The position numbers were made by a program, and so were the translations under genes. From Cesiribacter sp. SM1 (GTDB taxonomy: Bacteria > Bacteroidota > Bacteroidia > Cytophagales > Cyclobacteriaceae), in assembly GCF_020178975.1 (NCBI RefSeq), contig NZ_JAHXBU010000040.1:101476-165475 (forward strand): a stretch of 64,000 nucleotides of DNA, in the 5' to 3' direction. The number at the start of each line of letters is the position of its first letter. The first letter of the stretch is position 1. Below, piece by piece: positions 43,884 to 52,407 of the stretch. The notes beneath the pieces were generated by a model, which was not told the DNA's origin, did not search any database, and saw only the letters and a list, made by a program, of their open reading frames with translations.

Positions 43884-44816
43884 ATGGTATTTCGGCAACC
43901 AGAGCCCGATAAAAGAGATTTGCCCCCGGGGCGTTCGCTTATCCTGCTCCTCATCTATTTCTTTGTTGGGCTATTTGTAGGCCAGTTTCTGGCTGTGGTT
44001 ATCTCCATGGCCATTTTTGGTACTGGCTTTAACGAAACCTCCCAGGTTGCCGGTAGCTTAAACCACCCTAACGCACGCTACATCTTGTTTGTTCTGCAGT
44101 TTTTCTCGGCGGCAGGTGGCTTTATTGCAGGGCCGCTCATGTACGTGTACCGCTATGAGCGCCACCGCTTGTCAACCCTCATTAACAGCAAGGGGCTGGC
44201 AATAATTCCCATGCTGCTGGCCATTGTGCTAACGCTGGCTTTTATGATGGTAAACTCCATTGTAATTGAATGGAATGCCAACCTAACCCTGCCCGAAACA
44301 TTCAAAACCTTTGAAAGCTGGATGCAGGAGAAAGAAGTTTACCTGCAGCGGCTCACCGATTACCTCACCACGTTTAGTTCGGGACTTGATTTTGGTGTGG
44401 CCTTTATCATTATTGCCCTGTTGCCGGCTGTTGGAGAGGAGCTTTTCTTCCGGGGCCTTATGCAGCCGCTCATACGGCTGAAGATCGGGAACGCCCATGC
44501 AGCCATCTGGTTAACAGCTTTTATTTTCAGCGTTTTTCATTTTCAGTTCTACGGTTTGCTGCCCCGCTTGTTTCTGGGCGCTCTTTTTGGCTATCTTTAT
44601 TACTGGTCAGGAAATCTGCTCATGCCCATACTGGGTCATTTCATCAATAATGGTTTTACTTTGGTAATGCGCTATCTGTACCAGCTGCATTTAATTGAAT
44701 TTGACAGCAGCGGCACGGAATCGCTGGCGGGTACTACCATTGCCATCTTTTTATTCCTGGGCATAGCGGCAATTGTTGGTTTCAGGGGGTATTTTAGCAA
44801 AGAGAGCATAACATGA
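43884..44816 (+). CDS. CPBP-family intramembrane protease
   Basis: A 310-residue membrane protein of the CAAX prenyl protease-like (ABI/CPBP) family. Three motifs are clear: VGEELFFRGLMQPL (glutamate pair and Arg), FSVFHFQFYGLLPRLFLGA (His), and LLMPILGHFINN (His, Asn). These form the metal-dependent glutamic protease site. The N-terminus is cytosolic and charged. Its stop overlaps the start of the DUF2007 gene by four bases (ATGA), and the cdsA gene follows in turn, so the three form an operon. Confidence 0.9.
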   Translation: MVFRQPEPDKRDLPPGRSLILLLIYFFVGLFVGQFLAVVISMAIFGTGFNETSQVAGSLNHPNARYILFVLQFFSAAGGFIAGPLMYVYRYERHRLSTLINSKGLAIIPMLLAIVLTLAFMMVNSIVIEWNANLTLPETFKTFESWMQEKEVYLQRLTDYLTTFSSGLDFGVAFIIIALLPAVGEELFFRGLMQPLIRLKIGNAHAAIWLTAFIFSVFHFQFYGLLPRLFLGALFGYLYYWSGNLLMPILGHFINNGFTLVMRYLYQLHLIEFDSSGTESLAGTTIAIFLFLGIAAIVGFRGYFSKESIT

Positions 44817-45019
44817 AAGGCTGGTCAAAAGTCTATAAAACACACTTGCAGTACCAGGCCGAAATAGTAAAAGCCGTGCTGCTGGATAACGATTTGCCCG
44901 CGGTGGTAGTTGATAAAAAAGATAGTAATTACGGAATTGGTTATTACGAAGTACACGTGGCAGCTGACAGTGTACTGCAAGCAATTAAAATTATACAGGA
45001 TGATATCTCGTTTGAATAG
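44813..45019 (+). CDS. DUF2007 family protein
   Basis: A 68-residue protein of the DUF2007 (signal-transducing GlnB-like) family. The pattern YQAEIVKAVLLDNDLPAVVVDK and YYEVHVAADSVLQAIKII is typical. The function is unknown; it probably binds a small ligand or protein. It overlaps the CPBP gene by four bases and the cdsA gene by twenty, so translation is coupled on both sides. Confidence 0.8.
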   Translation: MKGWSKVYKTHLQYQAEIVKAVLLDNDLPAVVVDKKDSNYGIGYYEVHVAADSVLQAIKIIQDDISFE

Positions 45020-45836
45020 GTACAGCAATCTGGGTCAGCGTGTTATAGCCGGCGTGATTGGAGCTGCTGCCATCATATTTGCCATCTGGTTCAGTTCCTG
45101 GACCTATTTTCTGGCCTTTTCCGTAATCTGTGCCTTTACCCTGCTTGAATTTTACAAGCTGGTTGGCCTGGATGGCCATTTTCCGCTAAAATTCTGGGGT
45201 ACCTTTACCGGCCTCATGGTCTATACTACTGCTTTTTTTATACAAAAAGGGATATTGCCCGTTCAGTACTACTTTCTGCTTTTCCCCCTGGGCTCGCTGG
45301 TTTTCTTTATAAAGCTCTATAAACGGGATGATAAAAAGCCCTTTACGAACATAGCCTTTACTTTTTTAGGAATTATTTATGTGGCCGTGCCTTTTGCCCT
45401 GCTGCATGGCATTGTGTTTATCCTGGGTGATTACAGTTACCAGATAATTTTAGGTTTGATGCTCATTATCTGGGCCAGTGATACGGGGGCCTATTTTGCA
45501 GGTACTAAATTTGGAAAACATAAACTCTTCGAGCGCGTATCACCAAAGAAGTCCTGGGAAGGTAGTATAGGCGGAGCAGCTACCGCTTTTGTAATGGCGC
45601 TGGCAATTTCCTTGTTCTACGACGACCTGGGTACCTGGGAGTGGCTGATACTGGCAGGCATTGCTATTATTACAGCTACTTATGGCGACCTGGTGGAGAG
45701 TCTTTTTAAGCGAAGCATTGCCATTAAAGACTCCGGAAGCAGCATACCGGGACATGGCGGATTTTTGGACAGATTTGATGGGCTCCTGCTATCGGTGCCT
45801 TTCATTTTAACCTATCTCGCTCTTTTTCATTATTAG
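45000..45836 (+). CDS. cdsA: Phosphatidate cytidylyltransferase
   Basis: A 278-residue membrane enzyme that makes CDP-diacylglycerol. The signature near the C-terminus, SLFKRSIAIKDSGSSIPGHG, followed by GFLDRFD, is complete. About eight helices precede it. The frame is open from 44910, but the ATG at 45000 (MISRLNRYSNLGQR) gives the usual N-terminus and overlaps the DUF2007 gene. The phosphatidylserine decarboxylase gene at 47450 acts later in the same pathway. Confidence 0.95.
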   Translation: MISRLNRYSNLGQRVIAGVIGAAAIIFAIWFSSWTYFLAFSVICAFTLLEFYKLVGLDGHFPLKFWGTFTGLMVYTTAFFIQKGILPVQYYFLLFPLGSLVFFIKLYKRDDKKPFTNIAFTFLGIIYVAVPFALLHGIVFILGDYSYQIILGLMLIIWASDTGAYFAGTKFGKHKLFERVSPKKSWEGSIGGAATAFVMALAISLFYDDLGTWEWLILAGIAIITATYGDLVESLFKRSIAIKDSGSSIPGHGGFLDRFDGLLLSVPFILTYLALFHY

Positions 45837-46051
45837 TAACGCAACCGTTTGAAAAACAAAGCAGCCTAGAAGGCTACGTAAAATTGAGGTAACAATTTTT
45901 AAATTTTTGCATTAAATCGTTTCAGGTAAAACGTTTTATAATCTTGTACTTCTTTCTAATTTTACCTCATGAATTTGCCTCTGGCAAAACCTGTGTATCT
46001 TTTTTTAAGCATACAAATGGGGATGCAGTAGGCTATTAGACAACAGATACT

Positions 46052-47329
46052 ATGGCGTACATCGAACCAGCTCCTATAAAAGATAAGGAGAACCCGTTTG
46101 AATCTATGATGTCGAGGTTTGAAACAGCTGCACAGCACCTGGGCCTCGATGAATCAGTGTATAATGTACTTAAAGCTCCGGTAAAGCAGGTAATTGTAAA
46201 CCTGCCCGTTACCATGGACGATGGTACAATTAAGGTGTTTGAAGGGTATCGGGTGATACACTCCAGTATTCTCGGTCCTTCAAAAGGCGGTATCCGCTAC
46301 GATATGCACGTAAACCTGGATGAAGTAAAGGCCCTGGCTGCCTGGATGACCTGGAAATGCGCCGTGGTAGATATTCCCTATGGTGGTGCAAAAGGTGGTA
46401 TCCGCTGCAATCCCCGCCAGATGTCGACCGGCGAAATAGAGCGCCTAACCCGCGCCTACACCAAATCCATGCTGGAGATCTTTGGTCCCGACCGCGATAT
46501 TCCGGCTCCGGATATGGGTACAGGTCCGCAGGAAATGGCCTGGCTGATGGACGAATTTTCCCGCTCGGTGGGCCAGACTACCAATGCTGTGGTAACCGGC
46601 AAGCCCCTTGTACTGGGAGGCTCCCTGGGACGTACCGAGGCTACCGGTCGTGGTGTGATGGTAAGTGCCCTGGCAGCCATGGAGAAACTTAAAATTAACC
46701 CTTACCAGGCAACCTGCGCCGTGCAGGGCTTTGGTAACGTAGGTTCTTTTGCAGCCCTTTTGCTCGAGGAGCGCGGGGTTAAGATTGTGGCTATCTCCGA
46801 CCTTAGTGGTGCTTACTACAATGCCAATGGTATTGATATTAACGCAGCCATGCAGCACCGCAATAACAACCGTGGCAGCCTGGAAGGCTTTGCCGGTGGC
46901 GATAAAATGGAAGAAGCCAACCAGCTGCTTGAGCTGGAGGTAGACGTGCTGGTGCCCGCTGCCATGGAAGATGTAATTACCATCAACAACGCCCATAATA
47001 TCAAAGCAAAACTGATTGTGGAGGGAGCCAATGGCCCAACCTCTTTCCGTGCCGATGGTGTTATCAATGAAAAAGGGGTGATGGTAGTGCCTGATATCCT
47101 GGCAAATGCCGGTGGTGTAACGGTAAGCTACTTTGAGTGGGTGCAGAACCGCCTGGGTTATAAGTGGACTGCCGAACGTGTTAACCGCCGCAGCGACAGG
47201 ATTATGAAAGATGCCTTTGACCGGGTATATAAAACTTCGGTAGAGTACAAAGTACCTATGCGTATTGCTGCTTACATTGTTGCGATCGATAAAGTGGCTA
47301 AAACCTATAAATTCCGCGGTGGCTTCTAA
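46052..47329 (+). CDS. gdhA: Glutamate dehydrogenase (Glu/Leu/Phe/Val family)
   Basis: A 425-residue oxidoreductase that interconverts glutamate and 2-oxoglutarate. The substrate-binding KGGIRYDMHVNLDEVKALA, the catalytic GGAKGGIRCNP (Lys), the PAPDMGTGPQEMAWL loop (Asp) and the Rossmann motif VQGFGNVGSFAA are present. Length fits the hexameric small family. The 215-base spacer before it should contain the promoter. A terminator follows. Confidence 0.95.
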   Translation: MAYIEPAPIKDKENPFESMMSRFETAAQHLGLDESVYNVLKAPVKQVIVNLPVTMDDGTIKVFEGYRVIHSSILGPSKGGIRYDMHVNLDEVKALAAWMTWKCAVVDIPYGGAKGGIRCNPRQMSTGEIERLTRAYTKSMLEIFGPDRDIPAPDMGTGPQEMAWLMDEFSRSVGQTTNAVVTGKPLVLGGSLGRTEATGRGVMVSALAAMEKLKINPYQATCAVQGFGNVGSFAALLLEERGVKIVAISDLSGAYYNANGIDINAAMQHRNNNRGSLEGFAGGDKMEEANQLLELEVDVLVPAAMEDVITINNAHNIKAKLIVEGANGPTSFRADGVINEKGVMVVPDILANAGGVTVSYFEWVQNRLGYKWTAERVNRRSDRIMKDAFDRVYKTSVEYKVPMRIAAYIVAIDKVAKTYKFRGGF

Positions 47330-47359
47330 ACATTTGAGCCAAAGCACAAGTATATTATA

Positions 47360-47403
47360 AAAAGGGCTGGTCGTAAGCATGCAGGTGCCGGCCAGCCTTT
47401 TCT
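47360..47403 (+). terminator. Terminator after gdhA
   Basis: AAAGGGCTGG (47361-47370) pairs with CCAGCCTTT (47392-47400) around a 21-base loop that may fold further. A short T-run follows. Confidence 0.65.
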
Positions 47404-47449
47404 GTTTTTGGCCTTTTACCGTATATTGCGCCGCGAAACACAGTCACAC

Positions 47450-48109
47450 ATGACCATACATAAGGAAGGACGTAGATTACTATTTATACTGTTACTGATC
47501 CTGGTAGCCATTAACCTGCTGGTTATTTACTGGGCACCAGAGCAATCGGAGCTCCACACTATTTTCATTATTGCAAGCATTGTATTTTATCTGCTGATTC
47601 TTCAATTCTTCAGGAATCCGCGCTTTCTGGTGCCCACTAATGAAAAGCATGTACTTGCTCCTGCAGATGGAAAGGTGGTGGTGATAGAAGAGGTGCTTGA
47701 TAAAGAGTACTTTAACCAGCCCCGCCGGCAGATCTCCATCTTTATGTCGCCGGTGAATGTGCACGTAAACCGCAGCCCGGTAAGTGGTATTGTAAAGTAC
47801 TTTAAGTACCATCCCGGGCAGTACCTGGTAGCCTGGCACCCCAAAAGCAGCACCGATAACGAACGTACTACCGTGGTAGTGGAAATGACAGACGGTGTGC
47901 AGGTGCTATTCCGGCAGATTGCGGGTGCTCTTGCACGCCGGATCAAGTGGTATGTACAGGAGGGCCAGCCTATTGAACAGGGTGGTGAATTCGGGTTCAT
48001 TAAATTTGGCTCCCGCGTAGACATATTGCTGCCCCTGGATGCTGAAGTAAAAGTTGCCATAGGCGATAAAACCAAAGGCGGCCGCACCGTTATAGCAGAG
48101 TTGAAGTAG
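47450..48109 (+). CDS. psd: Phosphatidylserine decarboxylase proenzyme
   Basis: A 219-residue enzyme of the short (archaeal or Bacteroidota) type that makes phosphatidylethanolamine. Two membrane helices (about residues 11-30 and 36-50) are followed by the soluble domain with APADGKVVVIEE, SIFMSPVNVHVNR and the self-cleavage site IKFGSRVD. Cleavage at Gly-Ser yields the pyruvoyl group. The ATG at 47450 is preferred to one 14 codons upstream. Confidence 0.94.
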   Translation: MTIHKEGRRLLFILLLILVAINLLVIYWAPEQSELHTIFIIASIVFYLLILQFFRNPRFLVPTNEKHVLAPADGKVVVIEEVLDKEYFNQPRRQISIFMSPVNVHVNRSPVSGIVKYFKYHPGQYLVAWHPKSSTDNERTTVVVEMTDGVQVLFRQIAGALARRIKWYVQEGQPIEQGGEFGFIKFGSRVDILLPLDAEVKVAIGDKTKGGRTVIAELK

Positions 48110-48141
48110 ATATTAGAATTTAGAATAGATCAAGATAAAAG

Positions 48142-48174
48142 AAAAGCGCGCAGAGGCAACCCCTGCGCGCTTTT
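48142..48174. terminator. Bidirectional terminator between psd and a convergent gene
   Basis: AAAAGCGCGCAG pairs with CTGCGCGCTTTT around an eight-base loop. Runs of A on the left and T on the right make it work from both sides. Confidence 0.85.
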
Positions 48175-48204
48175 CTGTTTTACAGTTTTCTTCGGTATTA
48201 GCCA

Positions 48205-48702
48205 CTAAATATTCAGGTACTCCTTTAGCTTTCCTCCGTTTTTAGCGGCTATTGCTTTTTTCAGCTCTTTGTTAAGCTTCATTTTGTTTGATTTAACTTC
48301 GCAGTAATCGAGCAGAAGCGTTACTGCATTGAGCTTTATTTCATTGTTATCTGAAGCTTTATCTGAATTTTCCAGCACGTATTTGGTCATGGCAGCAAAG
48401 TAAATACCCAGCACAGCATCGTTTTTGTGCATGAGCTTTGCGGCAGTTTCATCTACCATAAATTTATAATCAGGGGTGCCCGACATCCAGGTGACCAGTG
48501 CTTTAAGTGCAGCCTGGCGGTTAGGGTTGTTATCATCTACAGGAACAGAGAGGATATAATTGGCAGATTCCAGTATCTGGCTTTCGTACGCTTTATATTC
48601 AGTCTTCTCCTTATACTCAACCTTTTGCAGGGCACTGAAATCCTGGGCATAGGTGCAGAAGGCAGTAAAGAGGAGCGTGAGTACCAGTAATAGTTTTTTC
48701 AT
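48205..48702 (-). CDS. Exported helical protein of unknown function
   Basis: A 165-residue secreted protein with a signal peptide ending FCTYAQ. The mature part is Lys-rich and all-helical by pattern, including YKAYESQILESANYILSVPV and KAIAAKNGGKLKEYLN. I recognise no family. It lies next to a small lipoprotein gene on the same strand, but with a 175-base gap and a terminator between them. Confidence 0.65.
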   Translation of the reverse strand: MKKLLLVLTLLFTAFCTYAQDFSALQKVEYKEKTEYKAYESQILESANYILSVPVDDNNPNRQAALKALVTWMSGTPDYKFMVDETAAKLMHKNDAVLGIYFAAMTKYVLENSDKASDNNEIKLNAVTLLLDYCEVKSNKMKLNKELKKAIAAKNGGKLKEYLNI

Positions 48703-48845
48703 GGCAACAGGCGTTTTGGTGAAGCTTAATATTACAACAATATATAAAAATTAATTAACAGCAGTATTTGGTGCTGTCATTAGCTGCTGAAGATCGGAGC
48801 AGCTGTGGCATAGCGCTGCTGCCAGCGTAAAAATGTACTATAACA

Positions 48846-48868
48846 GAAAGCCCGGCTGGAGGCCGGGC
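48846..48868 (-). terminator. Terminator after the small lipoprotein gene
   Basis: On the minus strand GCCCGGC pairs with GCCGGGC around a five-base loop and runs into CTTTCT. It follows the stop at 48878. Confidence 0.7.
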
Positions 48869-48877
48869 CATTTTATT

Positions 48878-49390
48878 TTAGTTGTTGCCTGCTTCTTTGA
48901 TAGGTTCGAGCTTATCGCGCAGGTGTGAGGGTACCTCATCGATCAGCATCAAACGCATGCCTTTGGTAGAGGCTTCGTCGTTCGGTATCAGGGTGAAGTT
49001 GTAGTATTGAGAAGGAATGCGCCACATTGCGCCGGTAAGGGGGTCTATAACCAGCATCCCTAAAAAGCCACCAATAGCAATATTGCCAAAATACCAGCCG
49101 TCTATTTTTGCTTCAATAACAAATGTTTGTGGCTGATACCCATGCTGGCTAAGGGATACTTCATAGAAAGCAGGCTTAAAGTAGCCACTGCTGGCATCCA
49201 GCGGGAGTGTGGCAGGTGTCATGCCCTGATATACTACCATACCCCTTGCATCAGAAATGGTAATGTTAACATTCTGGGGGGTGGTGTTAATGGTTACAGG
49301 GTAGGTTGATTTGCTGAATATACTGGCGCAGCTTGCTAAAACTCCTGTGAGCAGCAGGCCCAATGTCATGGATTTGAAAAAGTGGTACAT
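48878..49390 (-). CDS. Small lipoprotein, PEGA-like beta domain
   Basis: A 170-residue lipoprotein. The ATG at 49390 gives the signal ending LASCASIF; the longer frame to 49432 would overlap lipB. The part after the Cys (YPVTINTTPQNVNITISDARG, VVYQGMTPATLPLD) resembles the PEGA surface-layer beta-sandwich repeat. The glycine-rich hydrophobic stretch GNIAIGGFLGMLVIDPLTGA also occurs in other small Bacteroidota lipoproteins. It lies directly downstream of lipB and may share its transcript. Function unknown. Confidence 0.72.
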   Translation of the reverse strand: MYHFFKSMTLGLLLTGVLASCASIFSKSTYPVTINTTPQNVNITISDARGMVVYQGMTPATLPLDASSGYFKPAFYEVSLSQHGYQPQTFVIEAKIDGWYFGNIAIGGFLGMLVIDPLTGAMWRIPSQYYNFTLIPNDEASTKGMRLMLIDEVPSHLRDKLEPIKEAGNN

Positions 49391-49421
49391 AAGGCTGAGT
49401 TTATGGTCTAAAAGTACCATA

Positions 49422-50141
49422 TTACTCAACAATATCCATGCCGAACAGACTGGCCAGGTGTAGTTTTAATCTTTCTTCAACTTCTGCAAGCGCTACTTCA
49501 CGGCCCAGTTCCTGCTGCATGGAGGTAACGGCTTTGTCATCAATGCCACAGGGAATGATGTGGCCAAAATACGCCAGATCTGTATTTACATTCAGGGCAA
49601 GGCCGTGCATGGTTACCCAGCGACTGCTTTTGACACCCATAGCGCATATTTTTCTTGGGTTTTGCTGCTTCTCATAATCCAGCCACACACCGGTAAGGCC
49701 GGGAATGCGCCCGGCGTCCAGTCCATAATCAGCCAGGGTATAGATCACGGCTTCTTCCAGCAGGCGCAGGTACTTATGAATGTCTGTAAAGAAGTTCTCG
49801 AGGTCCAGCAGGGGGTAAGCTACCAGCTGGCCGGGGCCGTGGTAGGTAATATCGCCGCCACGGTTTATCTTGTAATAGCTGGCCCTGGCCTGTAGCAGTC
49901 CATCCTCATCAAGTAAAAGATGCTCCGCTTTGCCACTCTTGCCCAGGGTATAAACGTGGGGGTGCTCTACAAACAGCAGGTGATTGGTGGTAGGCTGCTG
50001 CTCATGCGGGGGCAGCTGCCGGTTAGCGATTTTTATGGCAACAATGCCTGCAAATACCTCTTCCTGCAAATCCCAGGCCTGCTGGTAATCCATTTTGCCC
50101 AGGTGCCTGAAAACTACCTGTTTATTGATGTGCTCGTTCAC
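49422..50141 (-). CDS. lipB: Octanoyl-[acyl-carrier-protein]:protein transferase
   Basis: A 239-residue enzyme that moves octanoate from ACP to lipoyl domains, the first step of lipoate synthesis. The motifs RGGDITYHGPGQLVAYPLLD, AMGVKSSRWVTMHGLALN (catalytic Lys) and IPCGIDDKAVTSM (catalytic Cys) are complete. The length is slightly above the usual 210 residues because of a longer N-terminus. The lipoyl synthase gene lipA is not in the window. Confidence 0.95.
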   Translation of the reverse strand: MNEHINKQVVFRHLGKMDYQQAWDLQEEVFAGIVAIKIANRQLPPHEQQPTTNHLLFVEHPHVYTLGKSGKAEHLLLDEDGLLQARASYYKINRGGDITYHGPGQLVAYPLLDLENFFTDIHKYLRLLEEAVIYTLADYGLDAGRIPGLTGVWLDYEKQQNPRKICAMGVKSSRWVTMHGLALNVNTDLAYFGHIIPCGIDDKAVTSMQQELGREVALAEVEERLKLHLASLFGMDIVE

Positions 50142-50188
50142 GCGTTGAATCAGCTGATTGAATGCAAAGGTAGGGAATTTTGGGGGGA

Positions 50189-50380
50189 TCGGGTATGGGG
50201 TATGAGGAGTAGGGAGTTTGCTGTCAGCTGAATGATCTCTTATACAGTGCCAGTCTGTCTATTATCTATAGTCTATTGTCTATAGTCCAATGTCCAAAGC
50301 CAACAGCTTAATGAAGTGCCTCTGGCAACCAACACCAGCCCCGCTCATACCTCATACCCGATACTCCATACCTCCCTACT
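50189..50380. repeat. Palindromic intergenic element with 7-bp tandem units
   Basis: The outer parts are imperfect inverted copies: ATCGGGTATGGGGTATGAG (50189-50207) and, on the other strand, ATCGGGTATGAGGTATGAG (50344-50362). The centre (50257-50298) consists of six degenerate 7-bp units: GTCTATT, ATCTATA, GTCTATT, GTCTATA, GTCCAAT, GTCCAAA. The element lies between lipB and the isomerase gene, and its right end reaches to the isomerase stop. No transposase lies nearby, so it resembles a miniature or palindromic repeat. Confidence 0.6.
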
Positions 50381-51383
50381 TCACCTTTGCAAGTGCTTTC
50401 TTGAGGTGATCAATGGCTTCTATGGCGAAAGGATCTGCCTGGTTGGCCAGTGCCAGAAAGTAGCTGACCCAGTCGGTAAAATGGATCAGGTAAAAACACT
50501 GCTCCAGCAGGCTATCTCCTTTTGCTTCAATATCGCTTACATTGGCAGCCTTTCCTTTCAGCAGCTCGCGTGTAACCCTAATGCGCTCCCGCACCCTGGG
50601 GTGGTCGTAGGCGGTGAGCAGGAAGTATACCTTGCTGTCGTTCATTACCTGCTCGGGGTGCTCCCAGCCCACCAGCTCGTTGTGGTTCATCTCGGGCAGC
50701 TCATTCACATGGCACAGGTGTTTGCCATTTTCATTTATCTGCTGCTGAATACGGGTGGCTACAGGCGATATACGGCTATCGGTATATATTACCGGCAGGT
50801 AGCCCTTCATGGAGTTGGCAAGTTTTTCACCACGTGTGCGCAGCGATTCTTCTTCCTGATCAAGCAGGGCGGCGATACGTTCTGTTTCTGCAACAAAGCC
50901 ATTGCCTATTAAACCTTTGTGGTGCAGTATAAAGAGTAGGGCAATTACTGAATAACCAATGTTTGCACGCGGGCTTTTGCTGTCGCCGGGTATTTTTATC
51001 ATATCCAGCTGATGCTGCACGGCATGACTGCCAATCGTGCCGCCGCTGGTAACGGCTGTGCACTGCGCGCCAGCCTGCACGGCTTTTTCCAGGCTGCCAA
51101 CAGTTTCTTCGGTATCACCGCTAAAGGATGAAGCTATAAAAAGTGTATGCTCATCTATAAAGGCGGGCATGCTGTAGTTTTTAAGTACAAGCAGCGGCAC
51201 CTTCAGCTCATCCTGCACCAGAGAAGCAACCAGATTTCCGCCTATGCCGGAGCCGCCCATGCCTGCAATTACTACATTGCGGATTTCTTTTGTAGCCGGT
51301 TTAATGCTGGCATCTTGTCCTATGCGTATGGCATCCCGTAGTTGTTGGGAAAAATCTTCGATCAGTTTTCTCATTTTGTCCAT
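50376..51383 (-). CDS. Bifunctional phosphoglucose/phosphomannose isomerase
   Basis: A 335-residue protein with two SIS domains. The family motifs VVIAGMGGSGIGGNL, IASSFSGDTEETVGS, and the later EMNHNELVGWE are present. It is expected to interconvert glucose-6-phosphate, fructose-6-phosphate and mannose-6-phosphate. The C-terminal His/Lys region (LEQCFYLIHFTDW, HLKKAL) fits the catalytic base. It is divergent from yraN with a 60-base spacer. Confidence 0.88.
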   Translation of the reverse strand: MDKMRKLIEDFSQQLRDAIRIGQDASIKPATKEIRNVVIAGMGGSGIGGNLVASLVQDELKVPLLVLKNYSMPAFIDEHTLFIASSFSGDTEETVGSLEKAVQAGAQCTAVTSGGTIGSHAVQHQLDMIKIPGDSKSPRANIGYSVIALLFILHHKGLIGNGFVAETERIAALLDQEEESLRTRGEKLANSMKGYLPVIYTDSRISPVATRIQQQINENGKHLCHVNELPEMNHNELVGWEHPEQVMNDSKVYFLLTAYDHPRVRERIRVTRELLKGKAANVSDIEAKGDSLLEQCFYLIHFTDWVSYFLALANQADPFAIEAIDHLKKALAKVK

Positions 51384-51443
51384 GACAAAGCAGGTGTTTA
51401 GCTTGTTCCAAAAGTATGTAGGGTAAAATTAACAGAAAATCGT

Positions 51444-51809
51444 TTGCACGATAAGCAGCTTACCGGATTATTAGGCGAAAAGCTTGCTGCAGAATTTTTG
51501 CGGCAAAAAGGTGTCCGTATTCTTGAACAGAATTACCGTAAGGGCCGGGCCGAAATAGACATTATTGCCATTACTGATAAGCTGCTGCTGTTTGTTGAAG
51601 TTAAAACCCGAAGGGGCGGAAACAGTTTTGGATATCCCGAAGAAGCTGTCAATCATAAAAAAGCAGCACTAATCATAAATGCTGCCAGTTACTATATTAA
51701 AAAGATCGATTGGAAAGGAGATATCCGTTTTGACATTATTGCTATACAGCTGCCATTAAATTCTGATCAAAACCCAGAGATCAGCCACTTTGAAGATGCG
51801 TTCTACTGA
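51444..51809 (+). CDS. YraN/UPF0102 family endonuclease-like protein
   Basis: A 121-residue protein with the restriction-endonuclease-like fold. The pattern GLLGEKLAAEFLRQKGVRIL, NYRKGRAEIDIIA (Glu, Asp) and LLFVEVKTRRGG (Glu, Lys) is the PD-(D/E)XK core. It starts with TTG at 51444; no ATG would keep the first helix, and the ribosome site is poor. The role is unknown, possibly Holliday-junction or recombination-linked in relatives. Confidence 0.9.
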   Translation: MHDKQLTGLLGEKLAAEFLRQKGVRILEQNYRKGRAEIDIIAITDKLLLFVEVKTRRGGNSFGYPEEAVNHKKAALIINAASYYIKKIDWKGDIRFDIIAIQLPLNSDQNPEISHFEDAFY

Positions 51810-51922
51810 TAATATCTGTTTTACCAGGCGCTTTTAACTATCGTGAAATTACGCTGATATCGGCTGAAGCCCGTTTTTGTAAATGTTTATTTCTTTAACA
51901 GCACCAAATTAACAGCACACCC

Positions 51923-52147
51923 TTACTTTATCTCTTCAGGCTCTTTCTTCAATCGTCTTTTAGGTAAGCTGCCATCTGGCAGGCTAATGCCGGGGGGCAG
52001 ATCATCCAGATCTGGTAAATTACTGACACTTATTCCGCCATCGTCGTCTCCTCCCTTCCGGAAGGGATTAATCTTTTGCTTCATGAGCATGACCATAAAA
52101 TATATCATGATGACGTAAGCTATTCCACAGAGTATTAAATCAATCAT
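51923..52147 (-). CDS. Small membrane protein of unknown function
   Basis: A 74-residue protein with one N-terminal membrane helix (MIDLILCGIAYVIMIYFMVM), then a polar tail rich in Pro, Asp and Lys. An upstream ATG at 52186 is also in frame, but the 52147 start gives a cleaner membrane protein. Conserved in size and position among Cytophagales as far as I can judge, but I recognise no named family. Confidence 0.5.
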   Translation of the reverse strand: MIDLILCGIAYVIMIYFMVMLMKQKINPFRKGGDDDGGISVSNLPDLDDLPPGISLPDGSLPKRRLKKEPEEIK

Positions 52148-52206
52148 ACAGTTTAAAAAAAATAAAGTTCGCTTATATATATTCAACCATCCGTTAATTG
52201 CAAAGT

Positions 52207-52238
52207 TTTGGCTACCAGGCTATTATTTCTTAATTTTA
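52207..52238 (+). promoter_or_regulatory. Possible recQ promoter
   Basis: TTTG (52207-52210) and TAATTTTA (52231-52238), spaced by 20 bases, are close to the Bacteroidota promoter pair. It is 170 bases before recQ, so a long leader would result. Weak evidence. Confidence 0.3.
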
Positions 52239-52407
52239 GCTTCTGCTGAAAAGATAAAGGCATCAGTATGAGCGTGCTAAAGAAAGTGCCTGTTTTTTAT
52301 TCAACGAGCTTCTAAAAAAAAGGATATGGAAAATCATAACAGATTTTACTGCATCTGAACAGACAGCACATTTTTGTTTGTTGTAACAGAACAAGAAGAG
52401 AGAAACA

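Noticed and set aside
46445..47380. 311-codon open frame opposite gdhA
   Set aside because: Antisense shadow of a well-conserved gene; no signal or domain pattern of its own.
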